Assembly: GCF_015477775.1 (NCBI RefSeq)
Contig: NZ_JADLQO010000001.1
Span: 744,001-808,000 of the forward strand
From: Nocardia abscessus
GTDB lineage: Bacteria; Actinomycetota; Actinomycetes; Mycobacteriales; Mycobacteriaceae
DNA length: 64,000 nucleotides
Direction: 5' to 3'
Shown: piece after piece, positions 41,147 to 51,551 of the stretch
How positions within the stretch are numbered: the stretch's first letter is position 1
Layout: the number at the start of each line of letters is the position of its first letter
Notes under the pieces: generated by a model
Databases searched by the model: none
The model's input: only the letters and a program-made list of their open reading frames with translations
Told to the model about the DNA's origin: nothing
Position numbers and translations under genes: made by a program

Positions 41147-42660
41147 GGCAGTCCTTGCGAAGAAGTAGCGGGTCCGCTGCGGGTGGCCGAAGGCCCACGG
41201 GCACCGGGAATCTCCGGGAATGGTAGGTCGAGGGTCGGAACGCGCGGCCGGGTGGTGGTGCTGGGCGCGGTGGTCGTCGGCTTCGTCGTGCTCGGTGCCG
41301 TGGTGGTGGGCGGCGGGGTGGTCGTCGTCGGCTCCGGTGTCGTGGTCTTCGGCTCGGTAGTGGGCGGTTCGTAGGTCTCGGTGTCCACCGGCGGAGGTGC
41401 GGGCTTGGGGGTGGTGGTGCTGGCCACCGGCGGGGCGGGCTTGGGGTTCGGCGCGATCGTCGTGGTGGGTGACGGCGTCGAATCCGGGTTGGTGTCCCCG
41501 CCGAACAGCAGGAAGATCGTGAGCGCGCCGAGCAGCACGGCGCCGATGCCCAGACCCGCCAACCATTTCTGTGTCGAGGTGAACCGATTGCCGTCGCCGG
41601 GCGGCAGATCGCCCGTCGCGCCACGGCTCAGCACGGTGGCCGGAGCGGCGACCGTGCCCGCGCGATTCGCCGCGCCCACCGAGCCTGCCGCGGGCGTCGA
41701 GTAGCGCACCGTCGCACCGTCGAAGTCGCTCGGCGTGGAGGGGATCACGGCGGTCGGGCCGGGCGGGAGCACCCGCGTGGCGCCGGTCAGGGGCGCGGCG
41801 GGGTGGGCGCCGCTCGGCGACGGCGGACGACGACCCGCGCGCACCGCGGCGACCGCGTCGGCGAACTCGCCACCGCTGGCGTAACGGCGCGCGGGGTCCT
41901 TCTCCATCGTGATCTCGATCAGTTCGCGCACGTTGCCGGGAAGATCGGCCGGCATCGGGGGCGGGGTCTCGCGAACGTGCTTCATCGCGACGGTGATCGC
42001 ACCGTCGCCGGTGAACGGGCGCTGTCCGGCCAGCGCCTCGTAACCGACCACCGCGAGCGAGTAGACGTCGCTGGCCGCGGTGGCGTCCTCGCCGACCGCC
42101 TGTTCCGGTGCGATGTACTGGGCGGTGCCCATCACCATGCCGGTCTTGGTCACCGGGGAGGCGTCCACCGCTTTGGCGATGCCGAAGTCGGTGATCTTCA
42201 CCTGGCCGGTCGGCGTGACCAGGATGTTGCCCGGTTTCACGTCGCGGTGCACGACGCCCGCGCGGTGCGCCACCTCCAGCGCGCGCCCGGTCTGCTCGAG
42301 CAGGTCGAGGCCTTGCGCCACCGACAGCCTGCCGAGCCGGTTGAGCACGGTGTTCAGCGGCTCGCCCTGCACGAATTCCATGACCAGGTAGGCGATCTCG
42401 CTGCCCTGCGGGTCGATGGTCTCGCCGTAGTCGTAGATCCCCGCGATACCGGGGTGATTCAGCTGGGCGGTGGTCTTCGCCTCGGTGCGGAATCGATGCC
42501 GGAACGTCGGGTCGGCCGAGAACTCCGACTTCAGCACCTTGACCGCGACCCTGCGGTCGAGCCTGGTGTCCAACGCTTCCCAGACCTGGCCCATGCCGCC
42601 GGTCGCGATCAACCGCTGCAGCCGGTACCGGTCGGCGATCATCGCACCGTTGTTCAGCAT
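41143..42660 (-). CDS. pknA: Serine/threonine protein kinase PknA
   Basis: 505 aa. The kinase domain is 10-275, with glycine loop [14 protein letters not shown] lysine at VAVKVL (about 41), HRDVKPGN, and [10 protein letters not shown] linker, a membrane helix (about 372-392) and a long Thr/Pro-rich extracellular tail (about 395-480) follow. It regulates cell shape and division with PknB. Stop-start overlap with pknB. Confidence 0.96.
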   Translation of the reverse strand: MLNNGAMIADRYRLQRLIATGGMGQVWEALDTRLDRRVAVKVLKSEFSADPTFRHRFRTEAKTTAQLNHPGIAGIYDYGETIDPQGSEIAYLVMEFVQGEPLNTVLNRLGRLSVAQGLDLLEQTGRALEVAHRAGVVHRDVKPGNILVTPTGQVKITDFGIAKAVDASPVTKTGMVMGTAQYIAPEQAVGEDATAASDVYSLAVVGYEALAGQRPFTGDGAITVAMKHVRETPPPMPADLPGNVRELIEITMEKDPARRYASGGEFADAVAAVRAGRRPPSPSGAHPAAPLTGATRVLPPGPTAVIPSTPSDFDGATVRYSTPAAGSVGAANRAGTVAAPATVLSRGATGDLPPGDGNRFTSTQKWLAGLGIGAVLLGALTIFLLFGGDTNPDSTPSPTTTIAPNPKPAPPVASTTTPKPAPPPVDTETYEPPTTEPKTTTPEPTTTTPPPTTTAPSTTKPTTTAPSTTTRPRVPTLDLPFPEIPGARGPSATRSGPATSSQGLP

Positions 42661-42697
42661 CGAGGTCCCCGTACCTTCACTCGCACATCCATATCGT

Positions 42698-44164
42698 TCA
42701 GCCCCCTCGAAGACCGGCGTTCAGGACCGCGCGAGCCACCGGCGCGGCCACCGAGCCACCGGTCGCGGCAAGCGCCCGGTCCCCGCCGTTCTCCACGATC
42801 ACCGCGATGGCGATCTTCGGGTTCTGCGCGGGTGCGAACGCGATATACCAAGCGTGCGGCGGCGTGGTGCGCGGGTTGGACCCGTGCTCCGCGGTGCCGG
42901 TCTTGGACGCGATCTGATAAGGGGTCTGGCCACCTCCGGCGGTGTTGCTCTCCGACGCGATCATCAGGTTGGTCAGGGTCGACGCTACCTCGGCGCTGAC
43001 GGCCTGGCCGACCGAGACCGGCTTGGTCTTGGTCAGCTCGCTCAGGTCCGGGCCCTGCAACTGATCGACCAGGTAGGGCTCCATGCGGACGCCGCCGTTG
43101 GCGATGGTCGCGGCGACGACCGCGTTCTGCAGCGGGGTCAACGCGACGTCGCGCTGCCCGATGCTGCTCTGGGCCAGCGCGGCCTCGTCGGCGATCGGGC
43201 CGACGGTGCTCTCCGCCACCGGCATCGGGATCCCGCGGTGCGGGCCGACACCGAACGCGGCCGCTTCGTCCTTGAGTTTCGCGGCGCCCACCTTCAGCCC
43301 CAGTTCGGCGAACGCGGTGTTGCACGAGCGCCGGAACGCCTCGAACAGCGAAGCGGTCGGGTTGGGACCGCACGTGGAGCCGTTGTAGTTCTCCATCGGG
43401 ACGGTGGTGCCGGGCGGCGTGAAATTCGGCGCGGCGGTGAACTGGTCGTCGGGAGTCGCGAGGCCGTTGGCCAGCGCGGCGGCGGTGACCACGACCTTGA
43501 ACGTGGACCCGGGCGGGTAGGTCTGGGAGATGGCGCGATTCAACATGGGATGGCGCGGATCCGCACTCAGGGTTTCCCATGCCTGGGTGCCGCGTGCGCC
43601 GTCGTGCCCGGACAACCGGTTCGGGTCGTAGCTCGGCGTGGACACCATGGTGAGGATCTTGCCGGTGCTCGGCTCGATCGCCACCACCGAGCCGGTGTAG
43701 TCCTTGCTGGTCAGCTGGTCGTAGGCGACCTGCTGCATCACCGGGTCGAGCGTGGTGAGCACGTTGCCGCCGCGCGGATCCCGGCCGGAGATCAGGTCGA
43801 CGAGGCGGCTGCCGAACAACTGACTGTCGGAGCCGTTGAGCACCGAGTCCTCGGCGCGCTCCAGCCCGGTGCTGCCGTACTGCATCGAGTAGAAACCCGT
43901 CGCGGGCGCGTACGCCTCCGGCTCGGTCGGGTAGGTGCGCAGGTACTTGTAGCGGTCGTCGGTCGCGATCGAGCTGGCCAGCACGGTGCCGCCCGCCGAG
44001 ATCTGCCCGCGCTGGCGGGAGTACTCGTCCAGCAGCACGCGGGAGTTGCGTGGATCGGAGCGCAGGTCGTCGGCCTTGATCACCTGCACGTACGTGGCGT
44101 TCGCCAGCAGCGCGACGACCATCACCATCACCGCGACGGCGACTCGGCGTAGTGGAGTGTTCAT
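42698..44164 (-). CDS. pbpA: Penicillin-binding protein PbpA (class B transpeptidase)
   Basis: 488 aa. An N-terminal membrane anchor ([20 protein letters not shown]) precedes a dimerisation region and the transpeptidase domain. Active-site motifs are GSTFK (SxxK), SCN and KTGTAEHG. It crosslinks septal or polar peptidoglycan together with the SEDS polymerase RodA encoded upstream. Overlaps the rodA stop by 4 bases. Confidence 0.96.
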   Translation of the reverse strand: MNTPLRRVAVAVMVMVVALLANATYVQVIKADDLRSDPRNSRVLLDEYSRQRGQISAGGTVLASSIATDDRYKYLRTYPTEPEAYAPATGFYSMQYGSTGLERAEDSVLNGSDSQLFGSRLVDLISGRDPRGGNVLTTLDPVMQQVAYDQLTSKDYTGSVVAIEPSTGKILTMVSTPSYDPNRLSGHDGARGTQAWETLSADPRHPMLNRAISQTYPPGSTFKVVVTAAALANGLATPDDQFTAAPNFTPPGTTVPMENYNGSTCGPNPTASLFEAFRRSCNTAFAELGLKVGAAKLKDEAAAFGVGPHRGIPMPVAESTVGPIADEAALAQSSIGQRDVALTPLQNAVVAATIANGGVRMEPYLVDQLQGPDLSELTKTKPVSVGQAVSAEVASTLTNLMIASESNTAGGGQTPYQIASKTGTAEHGSNPRTTPPHAWYIAFAPAQNPKIAIAVIVENGGDRALAATGGSVAAPVARAVLNAGLRGG

Positions 44165-45645
44165 GTCAGGGGCCCCGCTTCCGGTCGTCCCGCATCGCGC
44201 CGCAGCAGTTCGGTCTGCGCGTCGGCGAGCGGTGCCGGCTCCTTCTTGCGCACCGGGGCGGGCGCGCGGGCGGCGTCGGAAATCTTGATCAGCAACGCCA
44301 GCAACGCGTAGTTCGCCAACAGCGAGGACCCACCGTAGGACATGAACGGGGTGGTGAGGCCGGTCAGCGGAATCAGCTTGGTCACACCGCCGACCACGAC
44401 GAACAGCTGGATCGCGATGGTGAACGACAGGCCGGCCGCGAGCAGCTTGCCGAAGCTGTCACGCACGGCGAGGGCGGTGCGCAACCCGCGCACCACGAAC
44501 ACCAGGAACAGCACCAGCACCGCGGTGAGCCCGATCAGCCCGAGTTCCTCGCCGATGGTGGTGACGATGAAGTCGGTCTTGGCGAACGGCACCTGGTTGG
44601 GCCTGCCGCTGCCGAGGCCGGTCCCGGCAAGCCCGCCGGTGGCCAGGCCGAACAGCGACTGGGAGATCTGATAGCCGGTGTTGTTGTAGTCCTCGAACGG
44701 GTGCAGCCAGGTCTCCACCCGGACCCGCACGTGGCCGAACAGCCGGTAGGCGAACAGGAATCCGAGGGCGAGCAGTCCGCCGCCGATGACCAGCCAGCCG
44801 ACCCGTTCGGTGGCGATGTAGAGCATCACCAGCACGGTGCTGAAGATCAGCAGCGAGGTGCCGAGATCCTTCTCGAACACCAGCACGCCGATGCAGACGA
44901 TCCAGACGGCCAGGATCGGGCCGAGGTCGCGGCCGCGCGGGAACTCCATGCCGAGCACGTGCCGCCCGGCGGCGGTGAACAGCTCACGCTTGGCGACCAG
45001 CACCGAGGCGAAGAAGATGATCAGCAGGATCTTCGCGAACTCGCCGGGCTGAACGCTGAAACCGGGCAGCCGAATCCAGATCTTCGCGCCGTTGGTCTCG
45101 GAGAACGCGCTGGGCAGCAGAGCGGGGATGGCCAGCGCGACAAGGCCGATCAGGCCGAGGGTGTAGCTGTAGCGGGCCAGCGTGCGGTAGTCGCGCAGGG
45201 CGATCAGCAGCGTGATGAACACCAGCGTGCCCAGCGCGGTCCACAGGATCTGCTGGGTGGCGTCGGGGGAGGGGGTCGCCCACGAGTTGTAGGCGGCGGT
45301 CTGCTGGTCGGCCAGGTCGAGCCGGTGGATGAGCACCAGGCCGAGGCCGTTGAGCAGCGCGACGATGGGCAGCAGCAGCGGATCGGCGAACGGAGCGAAC
45401 CGCCGGACGGCCAGGTGCGCGATCGCGAACAACGCGAGGTAGGCCAGCCCGTACTTGGCGATGTCCCAGGTGATCGACTGTTCCTGACTGGCCTCGACCA
45501 GGAACAGGGACACGGTGGTGATCACCGCCGCAGCCGCGAGCAGCAACAGTTCGACGTTTCGTCTGGTGCTCGGCGGTGGCGCGGGAGCGAAGCCGCCCGG
45601 GGGACTGGGGAAAGCTCCAGCCGACGGCGGTGCCGGCGCGGACAT
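44161..45645 (-). CDS. rodA: SEDS-family peptidoglycan glycosyltransferase RodA
   Basis: 494 aa with about 11-12 membrane helices after a Pro-rich cytoplasmic N-terminus. SEDS signatures are [22 protein letters not shown] and [21 protein letters not shown]. The conserved catalytic Asp region lies in the external loop. It polymerises glycan strands with PbpA as partner. The start overlaps the pstP stop by one base. Confidence 0.96.
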   Translation of the reverse strand: MSAPAPPSAGAFPSPPGGFAPAPPPSTRRNVELLLLAAAAVITTVSLFLVEASQEQSITWDIAKYGLAYLALFAIAHLAVRRFAPFADPLLLPIVALLNGLGLVLIHRLDLADQQTAAYNSWATPSPDATQQILWTALGTLVFITLLIALRDYRTLARYSYTLGLIGLVALAIPALLPSAFSETNGAKIWIRLPGFSVQPGEFAKILLIIFFASVLVAKRELFTAAGRHVLGMEFPRGRDLGPILAVWIVCIGVLVFEKDLGTSLLIFSTVLVMLYIATERVGWLVIGGGLLALGFLFAYRLFGHVRVRVETWLHPFEDYNNTGYQISQSLFGLATGGLAGTGLGSGRPNQVPFAKTDFIVTTIGEELGLIGLTAVLVLFLVFVVRGLRTALAVRDSFGKLLAAGLSFTIAIQLFVVVGGVTKLIPLTGLTTPFMSYGGSSLLANYALLALLIKISDAARAPAPVRKKEPAPLADAQTELLRRDAGRPEAGPLT

Positions 45646-47132
45646 CAGTCCGTCACCCGGCAGCTCTCCCCCGTGGTCTGGGGGGTCGGCGATGTGCTCG
45701 ACGGCGTGGCAGGAGCCTCCGACTTCGTCGGCGTCTTGATCTCGGTGCCCCTGGCGTCACCCTGCTCCGGTGCGGGCGCACCGGTGGCGGGCGGGGGCTG
45801 AGCGCCGTTTGGCGCGGGCGGTGCGGGCTCGGTGGACGGGACGACCCCGGGCTGCGGCGCCGCTTCCTTGACCGGGCAGGGCGGCAGCAGTTCGCGCTGG
45901 GCGAGGTAGGTCATCGAGTCTCTGGCCTTGTCCAGCGAACCCGGCGGCAACCCCTTGTCCACCTGATCGCGGCCGGTCTGCTTCAGATCGCTGACCCGCA
46001 GCGGCTTGCACGAGGACGGCACGTCCTGGCCGGGCTCGGACAAGGTGAGTTCACCGTTGCGGGTCACGCACCCGACCAGGTTCACGTCGTGGATGGAGTA
46101 GCCGAGGATCGACCCGGGCAGCCCGCGCAGGATGACGACCGAACCGTCGTCCGCGCCGACGTAGTAGTTGCTGCGGATCATCTTGTAGCCGACGACGAGC
46201 CCCACGCAGACCGCGACGACGAGCGCCAGCGCGAGCACGATCCAGCGCAGCCGGTGCGACTTCTTCGCGGGCGGCTCGGGCGCGGCGGCGGCTCGGCGCG
46301 GCGCGGCGCGCGGCGGACGCAGGGCGGAGGCCCGGCCCGCGGCGGTGTTCGGCGGCGGGCTGTCCTCATCGACGCCGGACGCGGCGCCCGCCACGATCGG
46401 GTGGCTCTGGCCGTAGTCCAGATCGATGACGTCGGCCACCACGACGGTCACGTTGTCGGGACCACCGCTGCGCAGCGCCAGCTCGATGAGCCGGTCGGCG
46501 CACTCGTCGGTGCTGCCCTCGCGCATCGTGTTCGCGATGGTCTCGTCGCTCACCACGTCGGAGAGACCGTCGGAGCACAGCAGGTAGCGGTCACCCGCGC
46601 GCGATTCGCGCATGATCAGCGTCGGCTCGATCTCGTTGCCGGTGAGCGCGCGCATGATCAGCGAACGCTGCGGGTGCGTGTGCGCCTGCTCCGGTGTGAT
46701 CCTGCCCTCGTCGACCAGCGACTGGACGAACGTGTCGTCCCGGGTGATCTGGGTGAGCTCGCCGCCGCGCAGCAGATAGGCGCGCGAGTCGCCGATGTGC
46801 ACGAGACCGAGTTTCTTGCCCGCGAACAGGATTGCGGTGAGCGTGGTGCCCATGCCGTCGAGCTCGGGCTCCTCCTCGACCTGATCGGCGATGGCGGCGT
46901 TGCCTTCTCGGGTCGCCGCGTCGAGCTTGCCGAGCAGATCGTCGCCGGGTTCGTCGTCGTCGAGATGGGCGAGCGCGGCGATCATCAACTGGGACGCGAC
47001 TTCTCCCGCGGCATGGCCGCCCATGCCGTCGGCGAGCGCGAGCAGCCGTGCGCCCGCGTACACGGAGTCTTCGTTGTTGCCTCGGACGAGACCGCGGTCG
47101 CTGCGCGCTGCGTAGCGGAGAACAAGTGTCAC
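45645..47132 (-). CDS. pstP: PP2C-family Ser/Thr protein phosphatase PstP
   Basis: 495 aa. The PP2C catalytic domain (about 1-235) has metal-binding motifs [20 protein letters not shown] and [11 protein letters not shown] membrane helix lies near 290-310, followed by an extracellular region and a Pro-rich tail. It reverses phosphorylation by PknA and PknB. ATGA overlap with fhaB. Confidence 0.96.
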   Translation of the reverse strand: MTLVLRYAARSDRGLVRGNNEDSVYAGARLLALADGMGGHAAGEVASQLMIAALAHLDDDEPGDDLLGKLDAATREGNAAIADQVEEEPELDGMGTTLTAILFAGKKLGLVHIGDSRAYLLRGGELTQITRDDTFVQSLVDEGRITPEQAHTHPQRSLIMRALTGNEIEPTLIMRESRAGDRYLLCSDGLSDVVSDETIANTMREGSTDECADRLIELALRSGGPDNVTVVVADVIDLDYGQSHPIVAGAASGVDEDSPPPNTAAGRASALRPPRAAPRRAAAAPEPPAKKSHRLRWIVLALALVVAVCVGLVVGYKMIRSNYYVGADDGSVVILRGLPGSILGYSIHDVNLVGCVTRNGELTLSEPGQDVPSSCKPLRVSDLKQTGRDQVDKGLPPGSLDKARDSMTYLAQRELLPPCPVKEAAPQPGVVPSTEPAPPAPNGAQPPPATGAPAPEQGDARGTEIKTPTKSEAPATPSSTSPTPQTTGESCRVTD

Positions 47133-47596
47133 GATCGCAGCTCGATCACTGTCTTGCCGACACGGACGGGCGTGCCGAGCGGAACTCGGACCGCGGTGGT
47201 GACTTTCGCGCGATCGAGGTAGGTGCCGTTCGTCGAGCCGAGGTCTTCCACGTACCAGTCGTCACCACGCGGCGACAGTCGCGCATGTCTGGTCGAGGCG
47301 TAATCATCGGTGAGTACCAGCGTGGAATCATCCGCACGCCCGATCAGCACCGGTTGGGTGCCGAGCGAGATGCGGGTGCCGGCGAGTGAACCCTGAGTCA
47401 CCACAAGAAATTTGGCGCCCTTCTGGCCCCGGCTGAAGGATGGCAGCACCGCGGAACCGCGCGCGGCCCTGGGCTGAATCCGAATGCCGGATGCCGCGTA
47501 GATGTCGCTGCGCAACGTGCGCAGCACAGCCCACACGAACAACCACAACAGCAGCAGGAACCCCGCACGGGTCAATTGCAGGATGAGTCCCTGCAC
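47129..47596 (-). CDS. fhaB: FHA-domain protein FhaB (FipA)
   Basis: 155 aa, the same length as Rv0019c. An N-terminal membrane helix (GLILQLTRAGFLLLLWLFVW) precedes a C-terminal FHA domain with GRADDSTLVLTDDYASTRHARL and [12 protein letters not shown]. It binds phosphothreonine peptides and bridges kinase signalling to the divisome. GTG 47596 was chosen after AGGAGGTGGAG, giving the mycobacterial N-terminus. Confidence 0.95.
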   Translation of the reverse strand: MQGLILQLTRAGFLLLLWLFVWAVLRTLRSDIYAASGIRIQPRAARGSAVLPSFSRGQKGAKFLVVTQGSLAGTRISLGTQPVLIGRADDSTLVLTDDYASTRHARLSPRGDDWYVEDLGSTNGTYLDRAKVTTAVRVPLGTPVRVGKTVIELRS

Positions 47597-47792
47597 GGCG
47601 CTCCACCTCCTGTTCGACCGTGTACGTAGGTGCGGTTCGACCACCCCCACCAGCCTGCTGGTCTTGCCGGCCCCGATGTCGGCGCCGCGCGTGTGTTGGC
47701 AGCATCATAGGGCCGTCGGTCGACTTCGATCACGATAAGACCGACGAATCCCTCGAGAGCCATGTCGTGACCTGCACCGCGAGCTTACGGGA

Positions 47793-49196
47793 TCAGACGA
47801 TACGGATCAGGATCTCGGAGTGCCCGGCACGGATGACATCGCCGTCGGCGAGTTGCCAATCCTGCACCGGGGAGCCGTTCACCAGGGTGCCGTTGGTCGA
47901 GCCGAGGTCGGACAACATCGCGGTCTGTCCGTCCCAGCGGACCTCGATGTGCCTGCGCGAGACACCCGTGTCGGGCAGCCGGAAGTGCGCGTCCTGGCCG
48001 CGGCCGATGATGTTGCTGCCTTCCCGGAGCTGGTAAGTCCGGCCACTGCCGTCGTCCAGCTGGAGGGTCGCCGAGTAGCCCGAGCCGGCCTGCGGCGCGG
48101 CGCCGTAGCCTTGCCCGCCCGCGTAACCCTGCGGGGTGCCGTACCCCGGTTGCTGGGAGTACGCCTGGCCGTAGCCGCCCGGCTCCTCCTGGGCGTAGCC
48201 ACCCTGGTCGGCGTAGTTCTGATCCCCGTAGTTCGGATCGGTGTAGCCCGACTGCCCGTATCCCGGCTGACCATAGCCTGGCTGGCCGTAGCCCGGCTCG
48301 GCATAGCCCTGCTGGCCGTAAGCGGCATCGCTGTAGCCCTGCTGGCCGTAGCCCGGTTCGGCGTAGCCCTGCTGGCCGTAGCCCGCTTCGCCGTAGCCTT
48401 GCTGGCCGTAAGCGCGGTCGCCGTAGCCGCTCTGCTGGCCGTAGCCCGCTTCGCCGTAGCCGCCTTGCTGGCCGTAGCCCGGTTCGGCGTAGCCCTGCTG
48501 CCCGTAGCCCTGGCCGCCCTGGCCGCCCTGCTGGTAGTCGTAACCGTTCTGGTAGTCGCCGTAACCCTGCTGCGCGTCCGGCGCCTGGTAGTCCGCCCCG
48601 TACGCGCCGCCACGGCCGTAATCGTCGCGGTACGCGCCGTTCTGCGCACCGCCGCGACCGGCAGGCGGTGGAGCGTACCCGCGGCTGCGTGGATCGGACT
48701 CCGCGGGCTCACGGCTCGGGTCGTAGCCTGAGTTCTGCGTCATGGGGCCAGCTCCTGGTTGCGGGTTTGCAGGTCGTTGTGGCGGTGATTCGGGGCCGCG
48801 AGCCGAGCCGGCTCTGTGTCCTACGTCGGGATCGACGCGGCCACTCGCCCTGAACTGTCCGGTGTGCAGCGTAGGTGATGCCTCGAACGCCACGTGTACT
48901 TCGCCGTAGGTCTGCCAGCCTTGCTCGCGGATGTAGTCCTGTAGATGTTTGGCGAACGCGCGGGTGGTGAGGTCGTGGTCGGCATCCAGCTGCTGGTGAT
49001 CGGAAGAGTTGATCGTGATCACATAGCTGTTGGGTGCCAGCAGATGCCCGCCGCCCACGTCTTGGACATGATCGGCGGCCTCGCGTTGCAGCGCCGCCTC
49101 CACCTCCTGCGGTACGACACTGCCGCCGAATACTCTGGCGAACACGTCACCGACGGCGCCTTGCAGACGACGCTCGAATCGCGAAACGATGCCCAT
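47793..49196 (-). CDS. fhaA: FHA-domain protein FhaA with Tyr/Gly/Gln repeat domain
   Basis: 467 aa. The N-terminal DUF3662 domain (about 1-125) is followed by a long Tyr/Gly/Gln-rich low-complexity region (about 165-365) with seven YGQQ copies and several YGQP/S variants. The C-terminal FHA domain (about 370-467) has [21 protein letters not shown] and DLGSTNGT. FhaA binds phosphorylated partners such as MviN in mycobacteria. ATG 49196 is preceded by GGGAGG. It starts the fhaA-to-pknB cluster, with 196 bp before fhaB. Confidence 0.95.
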   Translation of the reverse strand: MGIVSRFERRLQGAVGDVFARVFGGSVVPQEVEAALQREAADHVQDVGGGHLLAPNSYVITINSSDHQQLDADHDLTTRAFAKHLQDYIREQGWQTYGEVHVAFEASPTLHTGQFRASGRVDPDVGHRAGSARGPESPPQRPANPQPGAGPMTQNSGYDPSREPAESDPRSRGYAPPPAGRGGAQNGAYRDDYGRGGAYGADYQAPDAQQGYGDYQNGYDYQQGGQGGQGYGQQGYAEPGYGQQGGYGEAGYGQQSGYGDRAYGQQGYGEAGYGQQGYAEPGYGQQGYSDAAYGQQGYAEPGYGQPGYGQPGYGQSGYTDPNYGDQNYADQGGYAQEEPGGYGQAYSQQPGYGTPQGYAGGQGYGAAPQAGSGYSATLQLDDGSGRTYQLREGSNIIGRGQDAHFRLPDTGVSRRHIEVRWDGQTAMLSDLGSTNGTLVNGSPVQDWQLADGDVIRAGHSEILIRIV

Positions 49197-49236
49197 CTCG
49201 GCCTCCCTTCGGTGAGCGTCTCTTCCTGATTCGTAA

Positions 49237-49265
49237 CAACGACACGCGTGTATGGCGTGTCGTTG
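49237..49265. promoter_or_regulatory. Inverted repeat upstream of fhaA
   Basis: CAACGACACGC (49237-49247) and GCGTGTCGTTG (49255-49265) are perfect 11-bp arms around 7 nt. A second palindrome, ACACGCGTGT (49242-49251), overlaps the left arm. About 40 bp upstream of the fhaA start, it could be an operator or a 5' leader hairpin for the kinase operon. Confidence 0.5.
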
Positions 49266-49421
49266 ATCGACCACGTTCATTGCATGATATCCACGATCGT
49301 CCACACCTGTAACTCTTGGCGACGGCCCTGGGTTCCCGTGCCTGTCCAGCCCCCCGGTCAGGCCTCTGAAATGGCGATTTCGTATCCGGCGTGACGCCGT
49401 GATACTGTCTCCCAGTCGCTC

Positions 49422-49504
49422 GGGCGAGTGGCGGAATGGCAGACGCGCTGGCTTCAGGTGCCAGTGTCCTTCGGGACGTGGGGGTTCAAGTCCCCCTTCG
49501 CCCA
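49422..49504 (+). tRNA. leuT: tRNA-Leu (CAG)
   Basis: 83-nt class II cloverleaf with a long variable arm. The acceptor stem is GGGCGAG/TTCGCCC, the anticodon stem CTGGC/GCCAG, the anticodon CAG, the T arm GGGGG-TTCAAGT-CCCCC. Position beside fhaA matches leuT of M. tuberculosis. Confidence 0.97.
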
Positions 49505-49512
49505 CAAATTGC

Positions 49513-49552
49513 GGAAAGCCGCGTATCAGGTTCCTCTGATACGCGGCTTTCC
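49513..49552 (+). terminator. Terminator of tRNA-Leu
   Basis: Perfect 17-bp arms (49513-49529 and 49536-49552) with a 6-nt loop and TGTTT after it, 8 bp beyond the tRNA. Confidence 0.9.
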
Positions 49553-49582
49553 TGTTTCGTTGCCCGCTGCGAAGAAGGCATT

Positions 49583-49666
49583 GTCCTATCGGAGCGGTCC
49601 TATCGGAGCGGTCCTATCGGAGCGGTCCTATCGGAGCGGTCCTATCGGAGCGGTCCTATCGGAGCG
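49583..49666. repeat. Six perfect 14-bp tandem repeats
   Basis: GTCCTATCGGAGCG six times without a mismatch, starting 31 bp after the tRNA-Leu terminator and ending 84 bp before the next gene's stop. The unit length is not a multiple of three and no coding frame crosses it convincingly. Confidence 0.9.
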
Positions 49667-49749
49667 TCCCGATACGGCGGTAGGTCTTCTCGATGGTGGA
49701 GGGAGCGAGGGTGGGCTCAGTTCGATGCGAATGTGTGCGGCGAAGCCGG

Positions 49750-50358
49750 TTACCTCTGAGGTGACGTCAGCGTCGGCTTGTGCAGGTCGAAGTAGGCGAC
49801 CTCGGCCATGAGGTCGTTCTCCTCCTCGAACAGCGATCGCAGATCGTCCGGTATCTCCATCTTCTCGTGTTCGCGTGCTTCGGCTTCGGACGTGAAGTAC
49901 ACGGTCTCGACGAATCCGTCGTCGCCGTAGGTCCCCAGCGTGCCGCCGAGGATCTCCGGGCGGACTTCGTGCAGCCGGTCGCTCGCCTGGGCCAGGATCT
50001 CGCGCATCCGGCCCGCGTTACGGGTATGGCCCGCCATGACCTGCACGAATCCGGCGCGGTCGGAGCCGCCACCCATCCACTGCGTGACATCGGCGCAGTC
50101 CATGAACGTGACCGGCCCCTCGAAGCACTTCTCGGTCTCTTCCCACCAGGCGCGCTGTTCCGGGCGCTCACTGTTGCGGCGAGCGTCCTGCTCGGATTCG
50201 AATCGGGCGAGCGCGAGGAAGGTCCCGTCGTCGCAGAGTCCGCTCGTCGTGCCGAGATAGCCGACGGCTCCCGGTTGCAGTTCCTCGTTCCACCGATCCA
50301 TGCACTGACGCAGTCGGGCCGGGTCGGCGGCCTTGCCTTGAATGACTTGGATGAACAT
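49750..50358 (-). CDS. Uncharacterised protein with two ferredoxin-like (ABM-type) halves
   Basis: 202 aa without membrane segments. Two similar halves each begin with a strand such as FIQVIQGKAADPARLRQCMDRW or FVQVMAGHTRNAGRMREILAQA and contain a later FxxxxEAxxHE-like stretch. This pattern resembles dimeric alpha-beta-barrel monooxygenase-like proteins; no catalytic residues can be named. ATG 50358 follows AGGAGG. Function unknown. Confidence 0.75.
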   Translation of the reverse strand: MFIQVIQGKAADPARLRQCMDRWNEELQPGAVGYLGTTSGLCDDGTFLALARFESEQDARRNSERPEQRAWWEETEKCFEGPVTFMDCADVTQWMGGGSDRAGFVQVMAGHTRNAGRMREILAQASDRLHEVRPEILGGTLGTYGDDGFVETVYFTSEAEAREHEKMEIPDDLRSLFEEENDLMAEVAYFDLHKPTLTSPQR

Positions 50359-50554
50359 CGGTTCCTCCTGAGGCGGAGCGATCACTCCGCGGTGGCGCCG
50401 GGCCGTCACATCGTGGTCCACCGCGGGTGTGACACCGCACGGCCCGCGACCGCGGCAGGCGCACAGTCAATCGTTCGCCGCTGCGTTGCCGCACGCAAGT
50501 GCCGACAACCGGAGTCGTCGGCGAACCGATCGGTGGACGGCGTTTCCGGTCCGC

Positions 50555-50887
50555 TCAGGCGGCCGGGAGCGGCGTGTGCGCGCGGCAGGCGCCCTGGTCG
50601 TCGCGCTCCGCGATGCGGATGTACAGCCGGATGAGCACATCGCGCAGGGAGATGCCCAGCTCCGCGGCGCGAATGGCAGCCAGTTCGAGTGCGAGGTCGC
50701 TGGTGAGCGTGCCGGGATCGCTGAGCATCTCATCGAGCACCATCCCGCTCACGGCCTGCTCGCGGGTGAGGGTGACGGTGGGCAGCCAGCTGAGTTCCCA
50801 GGCCGCGCCGGAGGAAAAGGAAAGCAGCCGTGCGCTTTCCGGGGTGATGTCGCTGGTGATGATCGAATCGGTGATGTCGAGTGCCAT
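50555..50887 (-). CDS. Hypothetical protein
   Basis: 110 aa, acidic, no membrane segment or recognised motif. It has a high proportion of Leu, Ile and Thr in the first 60 residues, a helical middle (LALELAAIRAAELGISLRDVLIRLYIRI) and a short disordered tail. ATG 50887 has a fair GAGAG site. Coding-like third positions support it. It is 196 bp from the neighbour at 50358 and on the same strand. Confidence 0.6.
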   Translation of the reverse strand: MALDITDSIITSDITPESARLLSFSSGAAWELSWLPTVTLTREQAVSGMVLDEMLSDPGTLTSDLALELAAIRAAELGISLRDVLIRLYIRIAERDDQGACRAHTPLPAA

Positions 50888-51551
50888 GATCCGCTCTCAT
50901 TCACTCTGTTTCGGGATGACGCGGACCCACCGCCGGCCGGTGTGCGGTGACCGTGCTCGGTCACGGCCCGAACGCGGTGGATTCGTCCGTGCCTGAATTG
51001 CTGGGTGCCCGAATGCTTCGGGAGATCGGCGCGAGTGGTGCGGGTGGGTTGGTCACACCCGGCCACTGGCGATGCCCGCGTGGCCCGGCTCGCGCCATGG
51101 TGAGGTATCCGTGTCCGGCACCTCCCTAGAGTTATCGGGCCACCGAGGCCGGCAGAGCGGAAAACCTCTGCGCCGACGGCGAATTGCGATGGCTTCGAGA
51201 ACCAGGCTAGGTACAGCCACCTCATGCTGTCAACGAAGCTTTAGCGCTTTGTGATGATATTAAATAAGCTTTTAGGCTCTGAAATACACCAATGGCTCAG
51301 CTTCTGTCACGATTCTGCGCGGTAATCAGTTCTCACCGTTGAGAGGAGCTTGTGAAGCGCGTTTCTGAGCCTATGTGACAGCCTTGCGCTCGTGCGGCTC
51401 GGGGAGGCTGATCGCGCGCCCGGATCTCGCGTTGACAACGAAATTCTGCGAGCGCGATTCGTCAGTCGCCACTTGACACTTGATGATTAGAATGTCGCAT
51501 CGTGACACTCTGTGAGCACGCGTATGCAAGGTGCAGGATGGGAGGCACGGC
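50888..51551. other. Intergenic region upstream of the XRE gene
   Basis: 664 bp with no supported gene. A markedly AT-rich patch (about 51225-51300) contrasts with the surroundings. TGTCAC/GTGACA-type elements recur (near 51306, 51375 and 51501) and could serve the XRE regulator. A short frame of eight codons (GTG 51352 to 51378) sits behind AGAGGAG and might be a leader peptide or chance. Confidence 0.4.

Noticed and set aside
49583..49666. CRISPR array
   Set aside because: Repeats are 14 bp and directly adjacent with no spacers; no cas genes are present anywhere in the window.
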